Assembly (NCBI GenBank): GCA_030655675.1
Contig: JAUSPM010000076.1
Location: 1-7,817 of the forward strand
Direction: 5' to 3'
DNA length: 7,817 nt
From: Methanosarcinaceae archaeon
Lineage (GTDB): Archaea; Halobacteriota; Methanosarcinia; Methanosarcinales; Methanosarcinaceae
The first letter of the stretch is position 1, and every line of letters begins with the position of its first letter. Both the position numbers and the translations under genes were made by a program. Shown in pieces: positions 1 to 5,701 of this stretch. The notes beneath the pieces are model-generated. The model worked only from the letters and a program-made list of their open reading frames with translations, made no database searches and had not been told where the DNA came from.

Positions 1-410
1 GCATTTATGATAACCGTGTCAATCTTTTCACCTTCTGGTTTTAAGACCACATGAGTCGGCACACCATAATGTTCAACAATTCCCGCATCTTTGATTATGG
101 ATATTAATTTTGATGCAGAAGGATTCGGTTTTGCCAAAAACTTAACCGTTTCCTTGTTCTCGTTCGGTTTAATTATTATGCTTCTTACTTTGTTTCCGTT
201 TGGATGTGGTGCATCTTCTATCGAAATTACCTCACCGCAAACGCTCGAATGTACTGTGGCAGAACAACATCCAGAAATATCACCAATCTTTTGGCCTATG
301 ATCACAGAATCCCCAACATTGACCAGTGGTTCGCATGCTTCACCACAGTGTTGTTTCAGAGGGATAATGACCTTTTCCGGTATCTTACTTAATGTTTTGA
401 TCTCACTCAA
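1..410 (-). CDS. rnfC: Rnf electron transport complex subunit RnfC, N-terminal 136 residues (3' end beyond window)
   Basis: RnfC is the peripheral, iron-sulfur-carrying subunit of the membrane Rnf complex. In Methanosarcina, Rnf couples ferredoxin oxidation to Na+ export. Visible here is the N-terminal barrel-sandwich region: KIPEKVIIPLKQHCGEACEP (residues 9-28), VGDSVIIGQKIG (32-43) and SATVHSSVCGEVISI (50-64), matching the RnfC pattern H-x-G-x(4)-P-x-V-x-x-GD-x-V-x-x-GQ and SAxVHAxxSGxVxxI. The start is TTG at 410: an AAGGAG site lies 8 bases upstream, the only in-frame codons between it and the mmcA stop are GGA GTT GTT ATC, and the family N-terminus is reached intact. It lies 12 bases after mmcA in the same reading frame, so it is surely in the same operon. 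Residues 108-123 (AGIVEHYGVPTHVVL region) correspond to the place where bacterial RnfC has a glycine-rich GLGGAGFPT motif, which is degraded here. The cysteine clusters lie outside the window. Identification is confident. Confidence 0.93.
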   Translation of the reverse strand, partial: MSEIKTLSKIPEKVIIPLKQHCGEACEPLVNVGDSVIIGQKIGDISGCCSATVHSSVCGEVISIEDAPHPNGNKVRSIIIKPNENKETVKFLAKPNPSASKLISIIKDAGIVEHYGVPTHVVLKPEGEKIDTVIIN

Positions 411-418
411 GATAACAA

Positions 419-424
419 CTCCTT
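419..424 (-). promoter_or_regulatory. Shine-Dalgarno site of rnfC overlapping the mmcA stop
   Basis: AAGGAG on the minus strand, 8 bases before the TTG start of rnfC. Its first two bases are the last two of the mmcA TAA stop codon, so translation of rnfC is probably coupled to termination of mmcA. It decides the non-ATG start, since no ATG or GTG lies between the mmcA stop and the conserved N-terminus. Confidence 0.8.
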
Positions 425-1907
425 AAAATGCTGGTTCTCGCTCCACTTCAACTGGTTTTGCCCCGGGGACTTTCACGATAATAACCTTTTCCGAGAAATT
501 TGTCGGTGGGTCGGTCTCTGCCGGATCCGAGTCATACCCTATAAAAGTCCAATTGAAATCTGACGTAGATCCATGACAATTCTCGCATTTGAGTGGTTTA
601 GCCATACCAACTTCTGTGCTTACGATATTATGGCTAACCTGATAATATAGGTCAACATTTCGTAAAACAGCATTAGGATAATCTGGTGAACTATCACCAT
701 TATCATCAAATGACTGCATTTCCTCAATCGTCACACTACCATCACCATTCGCATCCGCCGCTTTCACATGAGATGGAGAGATCGCTTTACCGATCGATAC
801 ACTGCCATTTGGATCTGCTGCAACATCTGCATCAGTTCCGACATCCCACCACGTTGCAGTAATCACATTGAATGGTGTCAAGCTAACATTCGTATCGTTT
901 CTACCATCCACGTGTGGAAGCTCATAACCTGATGCTCCATTTGTCCATGCAAGAGTTGGCTTAAAGTCCGATGTCTGGATAGATTCTTCTCGAATACCGT
1001 TTTCCCAGCTAAATGCTTTAAGAGGCGCACCGCCAACCAGTTCTCCACCCGGAAGCATTGGAATATGGCATGCTTCACATGCGATCTTTTCTAAATGTGC
1101 ATCAACAATAGGGCCATGGGATATTCCCTGATGGCAATGTCCATCGTCGCAACTGCGCATTGTATCATCATAACTATTTTCAGGAGTATTTGGTGTATCG
1201 GTAATATTACCTCGTCCGATTTGATGATGCAACGTTTCATGACATTCAACACAGTGAACTTCTGCATGTACATCATACTCGGCATAATCCTCAGATCCCC
1301 ACATTACAGCTCGTTTAGGAACATCCTCTAAATGACATGTCTTTGCACATGAATCGTCACTGGGCGCTCCGTTTACGGTATCATGCACAACCAATAGCAA
1401 CGGGGATGGAGTTAAAACATCAAGCACATAAGTCGAAACGAAAAAGAGATGCTGCTGGGCTGCAACTTTTGCTTCTGCATATGCTGCAAAGTTAGCATTT
1501 TCAAAATTCCCTGCTTTTATCATCTCAGACCGCGCTTCGAAGTCATAAAGACCATTTTGCTCATGACATACCATACAGTCTATAGAGACTCCATATTCTA
1601 GAAGTGGCCCTCCACCCGGATGGCACTGACCACATTCTTCAGCCCATGCATCTTTTCCTTCCACTCCAACATCAAAATTCTCGTATGGAGACCATCTACT
1701 GATATCAGTGTCTACGTGGTAAGAATGCTGGACTCCTTCATATACGTTAAAATGGCATCCACTGCATATTTCGTTAGTCCATTCACCATCTGCCATATAG
1801 TGGGTGGACATTGCTGCATTCCCATTATATCCGAGACTTAGATATGCACCCGCAGCCACAAAGGCCAAGATCGTAATTCCTACTAAAACAATATTCATTT
1901 TACCCAT
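423..1907 (-). CDS. mmcA: MmcA-type multiheme c-type cytochrome with an EF-hand-like loop
   Basis: Secreted or surface-anchored electron carrier of 494 residues. In M. acetivorans the corresponding protein accepts electrons from Rnf and reduces methanophenazine or extracellular acceptors. A hydrophobic N-terminal segment (about residues 5-26) is a signal sequence or anchor. Six canonical CxxCH motifs sit at residues 48-52, 92-96, 111-115, 219-223, 277-281 and 441-445. Two expanded ones are CAKTCH (187-192, CX3CH) and CDDGHCH (253-259, CX4CH). That makes eight possible heme sites. Residues 385-396 (DANGDGSVTIEE) are a textbook EF-hand calcium loop, followed by DDNGDSS (401-407), within the long heme-free stretch between the seventh and eighth motifs. 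The start is ATG at 1907 with a weak GGGATC upstream; ATG at codon 4 is an alternative. It is second in the operon, 14 bases after the 134-residue gene and 12 before rnfC. The MmcA assignment rests on motifs plus the rnfC neighbour. Confidence 0.9.
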   Translation of the reverse strand: MGKMNIVLVGITILAFVAAGAYLSLGYNGNAAMSTHYMADGEWTNEICSGCHFNVYEGVQHSYHVDTDISRWSPYENFDVGVEGKDAWAEECGQCHPGGGPLLEYGVSIDCMVCHEQNGLYDFEARSEMIKAGNFENANFAAYAEAKVAAQQHLFFVSTYVLDVLTPSPLLLVVHDTVNGAPSDDSCAKTCHLEDVPKRAVMWGSEDYAEYDVHAEVHCVECHETLHHQIGRGNITDTPNTPENSYDDTMRSCDDGHCHQGISHGPIVDAHLEKIACEACHIPMLPGGELVGGAPLKAFSWENGIREESIQTSDFKPTLAWTNGASGYELPHVDGRNDTNVSLTPFNVITATWWDVGTDADVAADPNGSVSIGKAISPSHVKAADANGDGSVTIEEMQSFDDNGDSSPDYPNAVLRNVDLYYQVSHNIVSTEVGMAKPLKCENCHGSTSDFNWTFIGYDSDPAETDPPTNFSEKVIIVKVPGAKPVEVEREPAF

Positions 1908-1921
1908 AGTGATCCCATTCT

Positions 1922-2326
1922 CTATTTTTTAGCAGATTCCTCAAGTTCCTTAATGACTACCGCTATGGTGTTTCTCAAACGCTGCTCATTCAAGATATTA
2001 ATGTCATCTGTGACATATTTAGCAAATTCAAATGTTTTCGGGACTTCCTGAATGTTAAAATCAAAAACCTTGTCAAGTAAACCTTTCTTGGGAGCTACTC
2101 CCAAAAAAGTCACATCTAAGTGATTTCCCATAACGTGTGCTTTCACCTCTATCTTATCGAGAGGAGAATCACGTTTTACATATATCATGTGATGAGATTC
2201 CACACCAAAATTCGTTTCAATCCCTTTCCATCCGCTCTCTTCCACCATCTGATGAATAGAAACGATTAGAAACTTATCTTTACCGGTTGCTCCCGGATTA
2301 CCGGCTTTTTCTTTGATGTCACTCAT
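1922..2326 (-). CDS. Unrecognised 134-residue soluble protein, first gene of the mmcA-rnf operon
   Basis: I do not recognise the family. The product has no cysteine, no signal peptide and no hydrophobic membrane segment, so it should be cytoplasmic and cofactor-poor. After a charged, glycine-containing leader (residues 1-17) it alternates short beta-like stretches (KFLIVSIHQMV, HHMIYVKR, KIEVKAHVMG, HLDVTFLGVA) and ends in a helix-rich part (about residues 100-134) with a Lys/Glu-rich tail, suggesting a small alpha/beta domain. The ATG at 2326 has an AGGTG ribosome-binding site 8 bases upstream. Its stop lies 14 bases before mmcA, and the gene faces apbE divergently, so it probably heads the Rnf transcript. 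A regulatory or assembly role for the Rnf-cytochrome complex is only a guess from position. Confidence 0.8.
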   Translation of the reverse strand: MSDIKEKAGNPGATGKDKFLIVSIHQMVEESGWKGIETNFGVESHHMIYVKRDSPLDKIEVKAHVMGNHLDVTFLGVAPKKGLLDKVFDFNIQEVPKTFEFAKYVTDDINILNEQRLRNTIAVVIKELEESAKK

Positions 2327-2410
2327 AATAAAAACACCTATGATTGATATAATTACAATTCACACATTATTACTTCGAATATTTCCACATCAGTCAATGC
2401 TCTTCTGTAC

Positions 2411-2418
2411 TTATATTT
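2411..2418 (+). promoter_or_regulatory. Candidate TATA box (box A) for apbE in the divergent intergenic region
   Basis: TTATATTT resembles the archaeal box A. A transcription start about 25 bases downstream would fall near 2440, giving a leader of roughly 20 bases before the apbE ATG at 2459; no clear ribosome-binding site is seen there. Read on the minus strand, the same site with its flank gives AAAAATATAA, which could also serve the leftward mmcA-rnf operon with a leader of about 60 bases. The 132-base gap 2327-2458 must hold the promoters of both transcripts, so shared control is possible. Confidence 0.35.
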
Positions 2419-2458
2419 TTCGAATTAAGTTTAATATCAATAGTACCAATTATAGCAC

Positions 2459-3472
2459 ATGAATCTAAAAACTATTTTGTTTTTTCTAGTAATTGTACTT
2501 CTATCAACATACGCAGCAACAGTATTTGATGATCAAAATCCTGATGAAACGGCTTTATCAATCCCATTTAGCGAAACACGAAGTGTCATGGGTACGACTG
2601 TTACTATCAAAGTCCTTGATACAAATGAGGCACATGCACTGGAATCTATCGACAGGGCATTTGATGAGATATATCATGTAGATGAGCTTATGAGTTCGTA
2701 CAAGAACGACAGTGAACTTACTATTTTGAACACCCAGGGGCATCTGGATGATGCAGATCCTGATTTCGTTTATGTTCTTGAACGTTCGAAGTATTATTCA
2801 GTTATCAGTGATGGTGCCTTTGATGTTACTATAAAGCCTATCCTGGACCTGTGGGGTGCTAAATACAGCCCTGGTGGTACATACATGCCTCCTACCACTG
2901 ATGAGATCAATGAGACACTGCAACTGGTGGATTATTCGCGCATCACTATCGAAGACGGCAGTATTTCACTTCAGCCAAATATGAGCGTTATACTCGGTGG
3001 TATTGCAAAAGGATATTCTGTTGACAGGGCGATAGAATCCTTAAAACTCGATGGCATCACAAATGGTTTTGTGAATGCAGGGGGAGATGGACGTTTCATT
3101 GGTCTCAATGAAGAAAACGCGCCATGGATCATCGGGTTACAGAATCCTGATAAGGATGAAGAGGCAGTCACACGTATGGCACTTAGCGATATGGCTGTTG
3201 CGACAAGTGGTAATTATGAGCGTTATTTCAGCGATGCTGCAAAAGTATCCCATATTTCAGACCCAAGAACCGGTTATTCAGTACAAGAACTGATAAGTGC
3301 CACAGTTATCGCAGATACTGCGATAGATGCTGATGCACTTGCTACAGCAGTTTTCGTGCTGGGTGAAGATGGGGTAGAGATGATCAAAGGACTTGAGGGT
3401 GTGGAGTGTCTGATCATTACAGATGACAAGAGGATAATTCGTTCAAGTGGATTTGGTGAGTACGAGGTATAG
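2459..3472 (+). CDS. apbE: FAD:protein FMN transferase (ApbE family)
   Basis: ApbE attaches FMN covalently to a threonine of target proteins, classically the RnfG and RnfD (NqrC/NqrB-like) subunits, on the outer face of the membrane. The 337-residue product has the usual family length. An N-terminal hydrophobic segment (about residues 4-21) acts as signal or anchor; there is no lipobox cysteine. Family motifs in order are RSVMGTTVTI (41-50), DELMSSY (75-81), FDVTIKPILDLWG (121-133), LGGIAKGYSVDRA (179-191), NAGGD (206-210), ATSGNYER (248-255), HISDPRTG (265-272) and DADALATAVFVLG (290-302). In the last one D292 and T296 match the Mg2+-binding Asp and Thr. Its neighbour is the mmcA-rnfC operon, transcribed divergently, which supplies the obvious substrate. 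The ATG at 2459 has no evident Shine-Dalgarno sequence, so it may be translated from a short leader. Confidence 0.95.
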   Translation: MNLKTILFFLVIVLLSTYAATVFDDQNPDETALSIPFSETRSVMGTTVTIKVLDTNEAHALESIDRAFDEIYHVDELMSSYKNDSELTILNTQGHLDDADPDFVYVLERSKYYSVISDGAFDVTIKPILDLWGAKYSPGGTYMPPTTDEINETLQLVDYSRITIEDGSISLQPNMSVILGGIAKGYSVDRAIESLKLDGITNGFVNAGGDGRFIGLNEENAPWIIGLQNPDKDEEAVTRMALSDMAVATSGNYERYFSDAAKVSHISDPRTGYSVQELISATVIADTAIDADALATAVFVLGEDGVEMIKGLEGVECLIITDDKRIIRSSGFGEYEV

Positions 3473-3524
3473 ATGGTTGTGGATGGTTGTTGTTTTTAAA
3501 ACAATGTTCGCGAACTGAACTAAA

Positions 3525-3549
3525 ATGCAGCAACCGCCGTAGGCGGCGG
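3525..3549 (+). repeat. GC-rich palindromic repeat, copy A
   Basis: ATGCAG is followed at once by an 18-base core whose hairpin is CCGCCG (3534-3539), loop TAGG, CGGCGG (3544-3549). The GC content stands out sharply from the AT-rich surroundings. It is one of an inverted pair; the other copy is at 3653-3680 on the minus strand, and the 18-base cores agree at 16 positions. It looks like a REP-type extragenic palindrome or the end of a small element. Function is unknown. Confidence 0.65.
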
Positions 3550-3652
3550 ATCTCATAATAATCAAAAAAATGTTCACTTAGTTCTCATTAATTTGAATTA
3601 CATGATCTTATAGATGATGTGTAACGAAAATTTTATTCATAATGGTGAAGTG

Positions 3653-3680
3653 CGCCGCCTGCGGCGGTTTGATTCTGCAT
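3653..3680 (-). repeat. GC-rich palindromic repeat, copy B (inverted)
   Basis: Read on the minus strand it is ATGCAG, four extra bases (AATC), then the 18-base core with hairpin CCGCC-GCA-GGCGG. Compared with copy A it differs at two core positions and by the four-base insertion. The two copies are separated by about 100 bases of AT-rich DNA and could pair with each other into one long stem. Confidence 0.65.
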
Positions 3681-3789
3681 CAAAACTACTTAAAAAAATA
3701 CGTTTTCAAAGATAGATATACGAAGACTTTAATTTAATGGAGCATCGGCACCCTAGCCGAATATATTTTAAAAAAAGGTGGCATATTCT

Positions 3790-3824
3790 AAAAAAATATG
3801 TTGAAGATCGTATCAGATCTTCAA
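3790..3824 (-). terminator. Hairpin-plus-T-tract terminator embedded in the end of dapL
   Basis: On the minus strand TTGAAGATC (3824-3816) pairs perfectly with GATCTTCAA (3809-3801) across a 6-base loop, followed three bases after CA by TTTTTTT (3796-3790). The 5' arm is the last three sense codons of dapL (Leu-Lys-Ile) and the loop begins with the TGA stop codon. A second T7 tract at 3776-3770 could act as backup. T-tracts are known to terminate archaeal transcription; the hairpin's role is inferred. Confidence 0.6.
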
Positions 3825-4970
3825 TTTTTCCATTCGCCCAACAGCCTCGTTGATACGCTCAACAGACTGTGTCAATGCAAATCGTATGTAGCCTTCTCCG
3901 TAATCTCCAAATCCGACACCGGGTGTTGCGACAATTCCTGCCTCTTCAAGAAGGAGTTTTGAGAATCCCATCGAGTCATATCCTTCTGGCACATGAGCCC
4001 ATACGTAGAATGTGGCTTTTGGTGGTTTAACGTCAATACCAATTGACTTTAATCCTTTAAGGAGAGCATCGCGCCGTTCTGTGTATATGTCGTTCATGTC
4101 GGCAACACACTGCTGTGATGATGTGAGCGCGGTGATTCCTGCTATCTGTATGGCATCGAATGCTCCTGAATCGATGTTGGATTTCACTTTGCCGACCGCG
4201 TTTATCATATCCTTGTTACCCACAGCAAAAGCAATACGCCATCCTGTCATGTTGTATGTCTTTGAGAGTGAGTATAATTCAAAACCGACATCCATTGCGC
4301 CATCAACTTCGAGGAAACTTGGAGCCTGATATCCGTCATAGACCATTTCACAATATGCATTGTCGTGTACTACCACAATATTATTCTCGCGTACAAATTC
4401 CACAACTTTTTCGAAGAACTTGAGGTCTGCCGTTGCGCCTGTTGGATTGTTTGGATAGTTGAGGAACATGAGTTTTGCTTTTGCCAGAACATCCTTTGGT
4501 ATAATGTCAAGATCAGGCAAAAAATCATTCTCTTCAAGAAGAGGCATGATGTAAGGAATTCCACCTGCAAATTGTGTTCCTATCTTGTAGACCGGATATC
4601 CCGGGTCTGGTATCAATACAACATCGCCCGGATTGACGAACGCAAGCGGAATGTGTGCAACACCTTCTTTTGAGCCGATCATGATCAGTGTTTCGGATGC
4701 AGCATCAATGTCAATGCCTTTGGTCTCTTTGCACCATTTTGCTGCTGCCTCGCGGAATGATAGCATGCCGGTATATGATGGATACCTGTGTGTTTTTGGA
4801 TCGCGGACGGCATCACACATGGATTCAACGATATGTGCGGGTGTCGGCTGGTCAGGGTCGCCCACACCAAGGTCGATCACGTCAACACCTTTTGCTACCA
4901 TTTTTGCTTTTGCTGCATCTATGGTTGCGAACAAGTAAGGGGGTAATGAGTTAATTCTATCTGCGTACAT
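3813..4970 (-). CDS. dapL: LL-diaminopimelate aminotransferase (DapL-type, class I/II PLP aminotransferase)
   Basis: Likely converts tetrahydrodipicolinate and glutamate to LL-2,6-diaminopimelate and 2-oxoglutarate, the one-step archaeal route toward lysine. The fold-type I aminotransferase core is complete. Counting from the ATG at 4970 (385 residues), the sequence shows PPYLFATIDAAK near the N-terminus, NYPNNPTG (171-178), the PLP-pyridine Asp in VVHDNAY (D203), the Schiff-base lysine in SLSKTYNMTGWR (K237), phosphate-binding R245 and carboxylate-binding Arg in YIRFALT (R363). The start is placed at 4970, not at the GTG three codons upstream, because AGGTGA lies 5 bases before this ATG and the GTG is part of that site. 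It stands alone, with a promoter-like TATA at 5019-5026 and a terminator overlapping its 3' end. Related aspartate/alanine-type aminotransferases share these motifs, so substrate specificity is inferred. Confidence 0.88.
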   Translation of the reverse strand: MYADRINSLPPYLFATIDAAKAKMVAKGVDVIDLGVGDPDQPTPAHIVESMCDAVRDPKTHRYPSYTGMLSFREAAAKWCKETKGIDIDAASETLIMIGSKEGVAHIPLAFVNPGDVVLIPDPGYPVYKIGTQFAGGIPYIMPLLEENDFLPDLDIIPKDVLAKAKLMFLNYPNNPTGATADLKFFEKVVEFVRENNIVVVHDNAYCEMVYDGYQAPSFLEVDGAMDVGFELYSLSKTYNMTGWRIAFAVGNKDMINAVGKVKSNIDSGAFDAIQIAGITALTSSQQCVADMNDIYTERRDALLKGLKSIGIDVKPPKATFYVWAHVPEGYDSMGFSKLLLEEAGIVATPGVGFGDYGEGYIRFALTQSVERINEAVGRMEKLKI

Positions 4971-4975
4971 TTTGG

Positions 4976-4981
4976 TCACCT
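4976..4981 (-). promoter_or_regulatory. Ribosome-binding site of dapL that decides its start
   Basis: AGGTGA on the minus strand, 5 bases before the ATG at 4970. A longer reading frame opening at GTG (4979-4977) would start inside this motif and is therefore unlikely to be used. Confidence 0.75.
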
Positions 4982-5018
4982 AAATCTATGAATTTTTGGT
5001 TTAACTTGTAGTTATATG

Positions 5019-5026
5019 AGTATAAG
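5019..5026 (-). promoter_or_regulatory. Candidate TATA box of dapL
   Basis: CTTATACT on the minus strand resembles archaeal box A. A start site about 25 bases downstream (near 4997) would give a leader of about 27 bases containing the AGGTGA site. Spacing is good, but the match was made by eye. Confidence 0.45.
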
Positions 5027-5043
5027 AATTGACTTAACTATTG

Positions 5044-5087
5044 CCACACACCTATTTAAGAAATATGGACAAATGGGTTTTGTGTGG
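5044..5087. repeat. Imperfect inverted repeat able to form a 14-bp hairpin
   Basis: CCACACA (5044-5050) pairs with TGTGTGG (5081-5087), and the adjoining CCTATTT (5051-5057) pairs with AAATGGG (5071-5077) with one G-U wobble, leaving a 3-base bulge and a 13-base loop. It lies upstream of the dapL promoter candidate and downstream of dut. It could be part of the dut 3' untranslated region, an operator, or a small structured RNA; nothing in the sequence settles which. Confidence 0.4.
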
Positions 5088-5243
5088 GGAATTGTTATTG
5101 CGTAAAAAGAAATGATTGTGTTTATGGAGTTGGGAGATAATGGGACTTTCCACGCAAATCCATTAAATTATACAATTATAATTCATCATGGATCTCGGAC
5201 ATCGCTACGGTAATATCAAAGGTAATTTTTTTAATCGTGCCTA

Positions 5244-5675
5244 TTAATTACCGGTTGATCCGAATCCACCTTCTCCTCTTTTTGTATCATTTATTACATC
5301 TACATTAACAACTTCAACTCTAAGCACTGGCTTTACTACCATTTGTGCTATTTTCATCCCTTCTTCAACTTTAAAAATCTCCTTCCCATGATTGATTATT
5401 ATAACTCCAATTTCACCCCTATAACCTTCATCGATTGTTCCGGGGGTATTTAGCACTGTGATTTTATGCTTAAGAGCTAATCCACTTCTGGGTCTTATTT
5501 GAGCTTCTGTTTTTTCTGGTAATTCAATAATAATTCCAGTTTTTATTAATGCAATATCTCCTGGTTTTATATCAATATTTTCCACGGAAAACAAATCAAG
5601 TCCAGCATCACCAGAGTGGGCATATTGAGGTAATTTTGCTTTTTTGTTAATGAACTTTATTTTCAGTACTTCCAT
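5244..5675 (-). CDS. dut: dUTP diphosphatase (trimeric dUTPase)
   Basis: Hydrolyses dUTP to dUMP and pyrophosphate, keeping uracil out of DNA and feeding thymidylate synthesis; cytoplasmic homotrimer. All five family motifs are present in 143 residues, the usual length: DAGLDLFS (23-30), RPRSGLAL (61-68), GTIDEGYRGEIGV (79-91, with catalytic D82 and uracil-stacking Y85), GMKIAQMVV (106-114) and the flexible RGEGGFGSTG arm (133-142). The enzyme should be active. ATG at 5675 with AGGAG 10 bases upstream. It follows the Dcd-fold membrane protein by 26 bases and is probably co-transcribed with it. Downstream, a 7-bp inverted repeat (5221-5227 / 5246-5252) overlaps the stop codon, a weak terminator candidate. 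The gene is AT-richer than dapL, suggesting it was acquired with its partner. Confidence 0.95.
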   Translation of the reverse strand: MEVLKIKFINKKAKLPQYAHSGDAGLDLFSVENIDIKPGDIALIKTGIIIELPEKTEAQIRPRSGLALKHKITVLNTPGTIDEGYRGEIGVIIINHGKEIFKVEEGMKIAQMVVKPVLRVEVVNVDVINDTKRGEGGFGSTGN

Positions 5676-5701
5676 AGAATTCGCGCTCCTGTTGTCACTT
5701 T

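Larger units (their letters stand above)
3473..3812. other. Non-coding interval between apbE and dapL, rich in palindromes
   Basis: Both flanking genes end here (convergent 3' ends), so no promoter is required. No convincing ORF or tRNA was found. It holds a perfect 7-bp inverted repeat with one central base (3490-3504, TTGTTTT-T-AAAACAA) just after apbE, a 10-bp palindrome GTTCGCGAAC (3506-3515), two GC-rich hairpins in inverted orientation, and a 5-bp stem TCGGC/GCCGA (3745-3760). Two T7 tracts on the minus strand (3790-3796 and 3770-3776) lie downstream of dapL. The run TTTTT at 3493-3497 is a plausible weak apbE terminator. Confidence 0.6.

Noticed and set aside
91..426. Plus-strand frame of 111 codons
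   Set aside because: It is antisense to rnfC, whose minus-strand translation shows clear family motifs and a good ribosome-binding site.
2342..2354. AATTATATC on the minus strand as TATA box of the mmcA operon
   Set aside because: It would put transcription start at or inside the start codon, which conflicts with the visible AGGTG ribosome-binding site.
3745..3760. TCGGC/GCCGA stem as a terminator or small RNA
   Set aside because: Only 5 bp, not followed by a T-run on the needed strand close to a gene end; too weak to call.
4012..4954. Several plus-strand frames of 87-105 codons
   Set aside because: They are antisense to dapL and have no protein-like features.
4971..4979. GTG at 4979 as the start of dapL (three more residues)
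   Set aside because: The GTG lies inside the AGGTGA ribosome-binding site that is well spaced for the ATG at 4970.
5124..5213. Plus-strand 29-codon small ORF
   Set aside because: No ribosome-binding site, no recognisable motif, and it lies in a region with other structure; chance is more likely.
5221..5252. 7-bp inverted repeat at the dut 3' end as a firm terminator
   Set aside because: The loop is 18 bases and AT-rich and no strong T-run follows; mentioned with dut only as a weak possibility.
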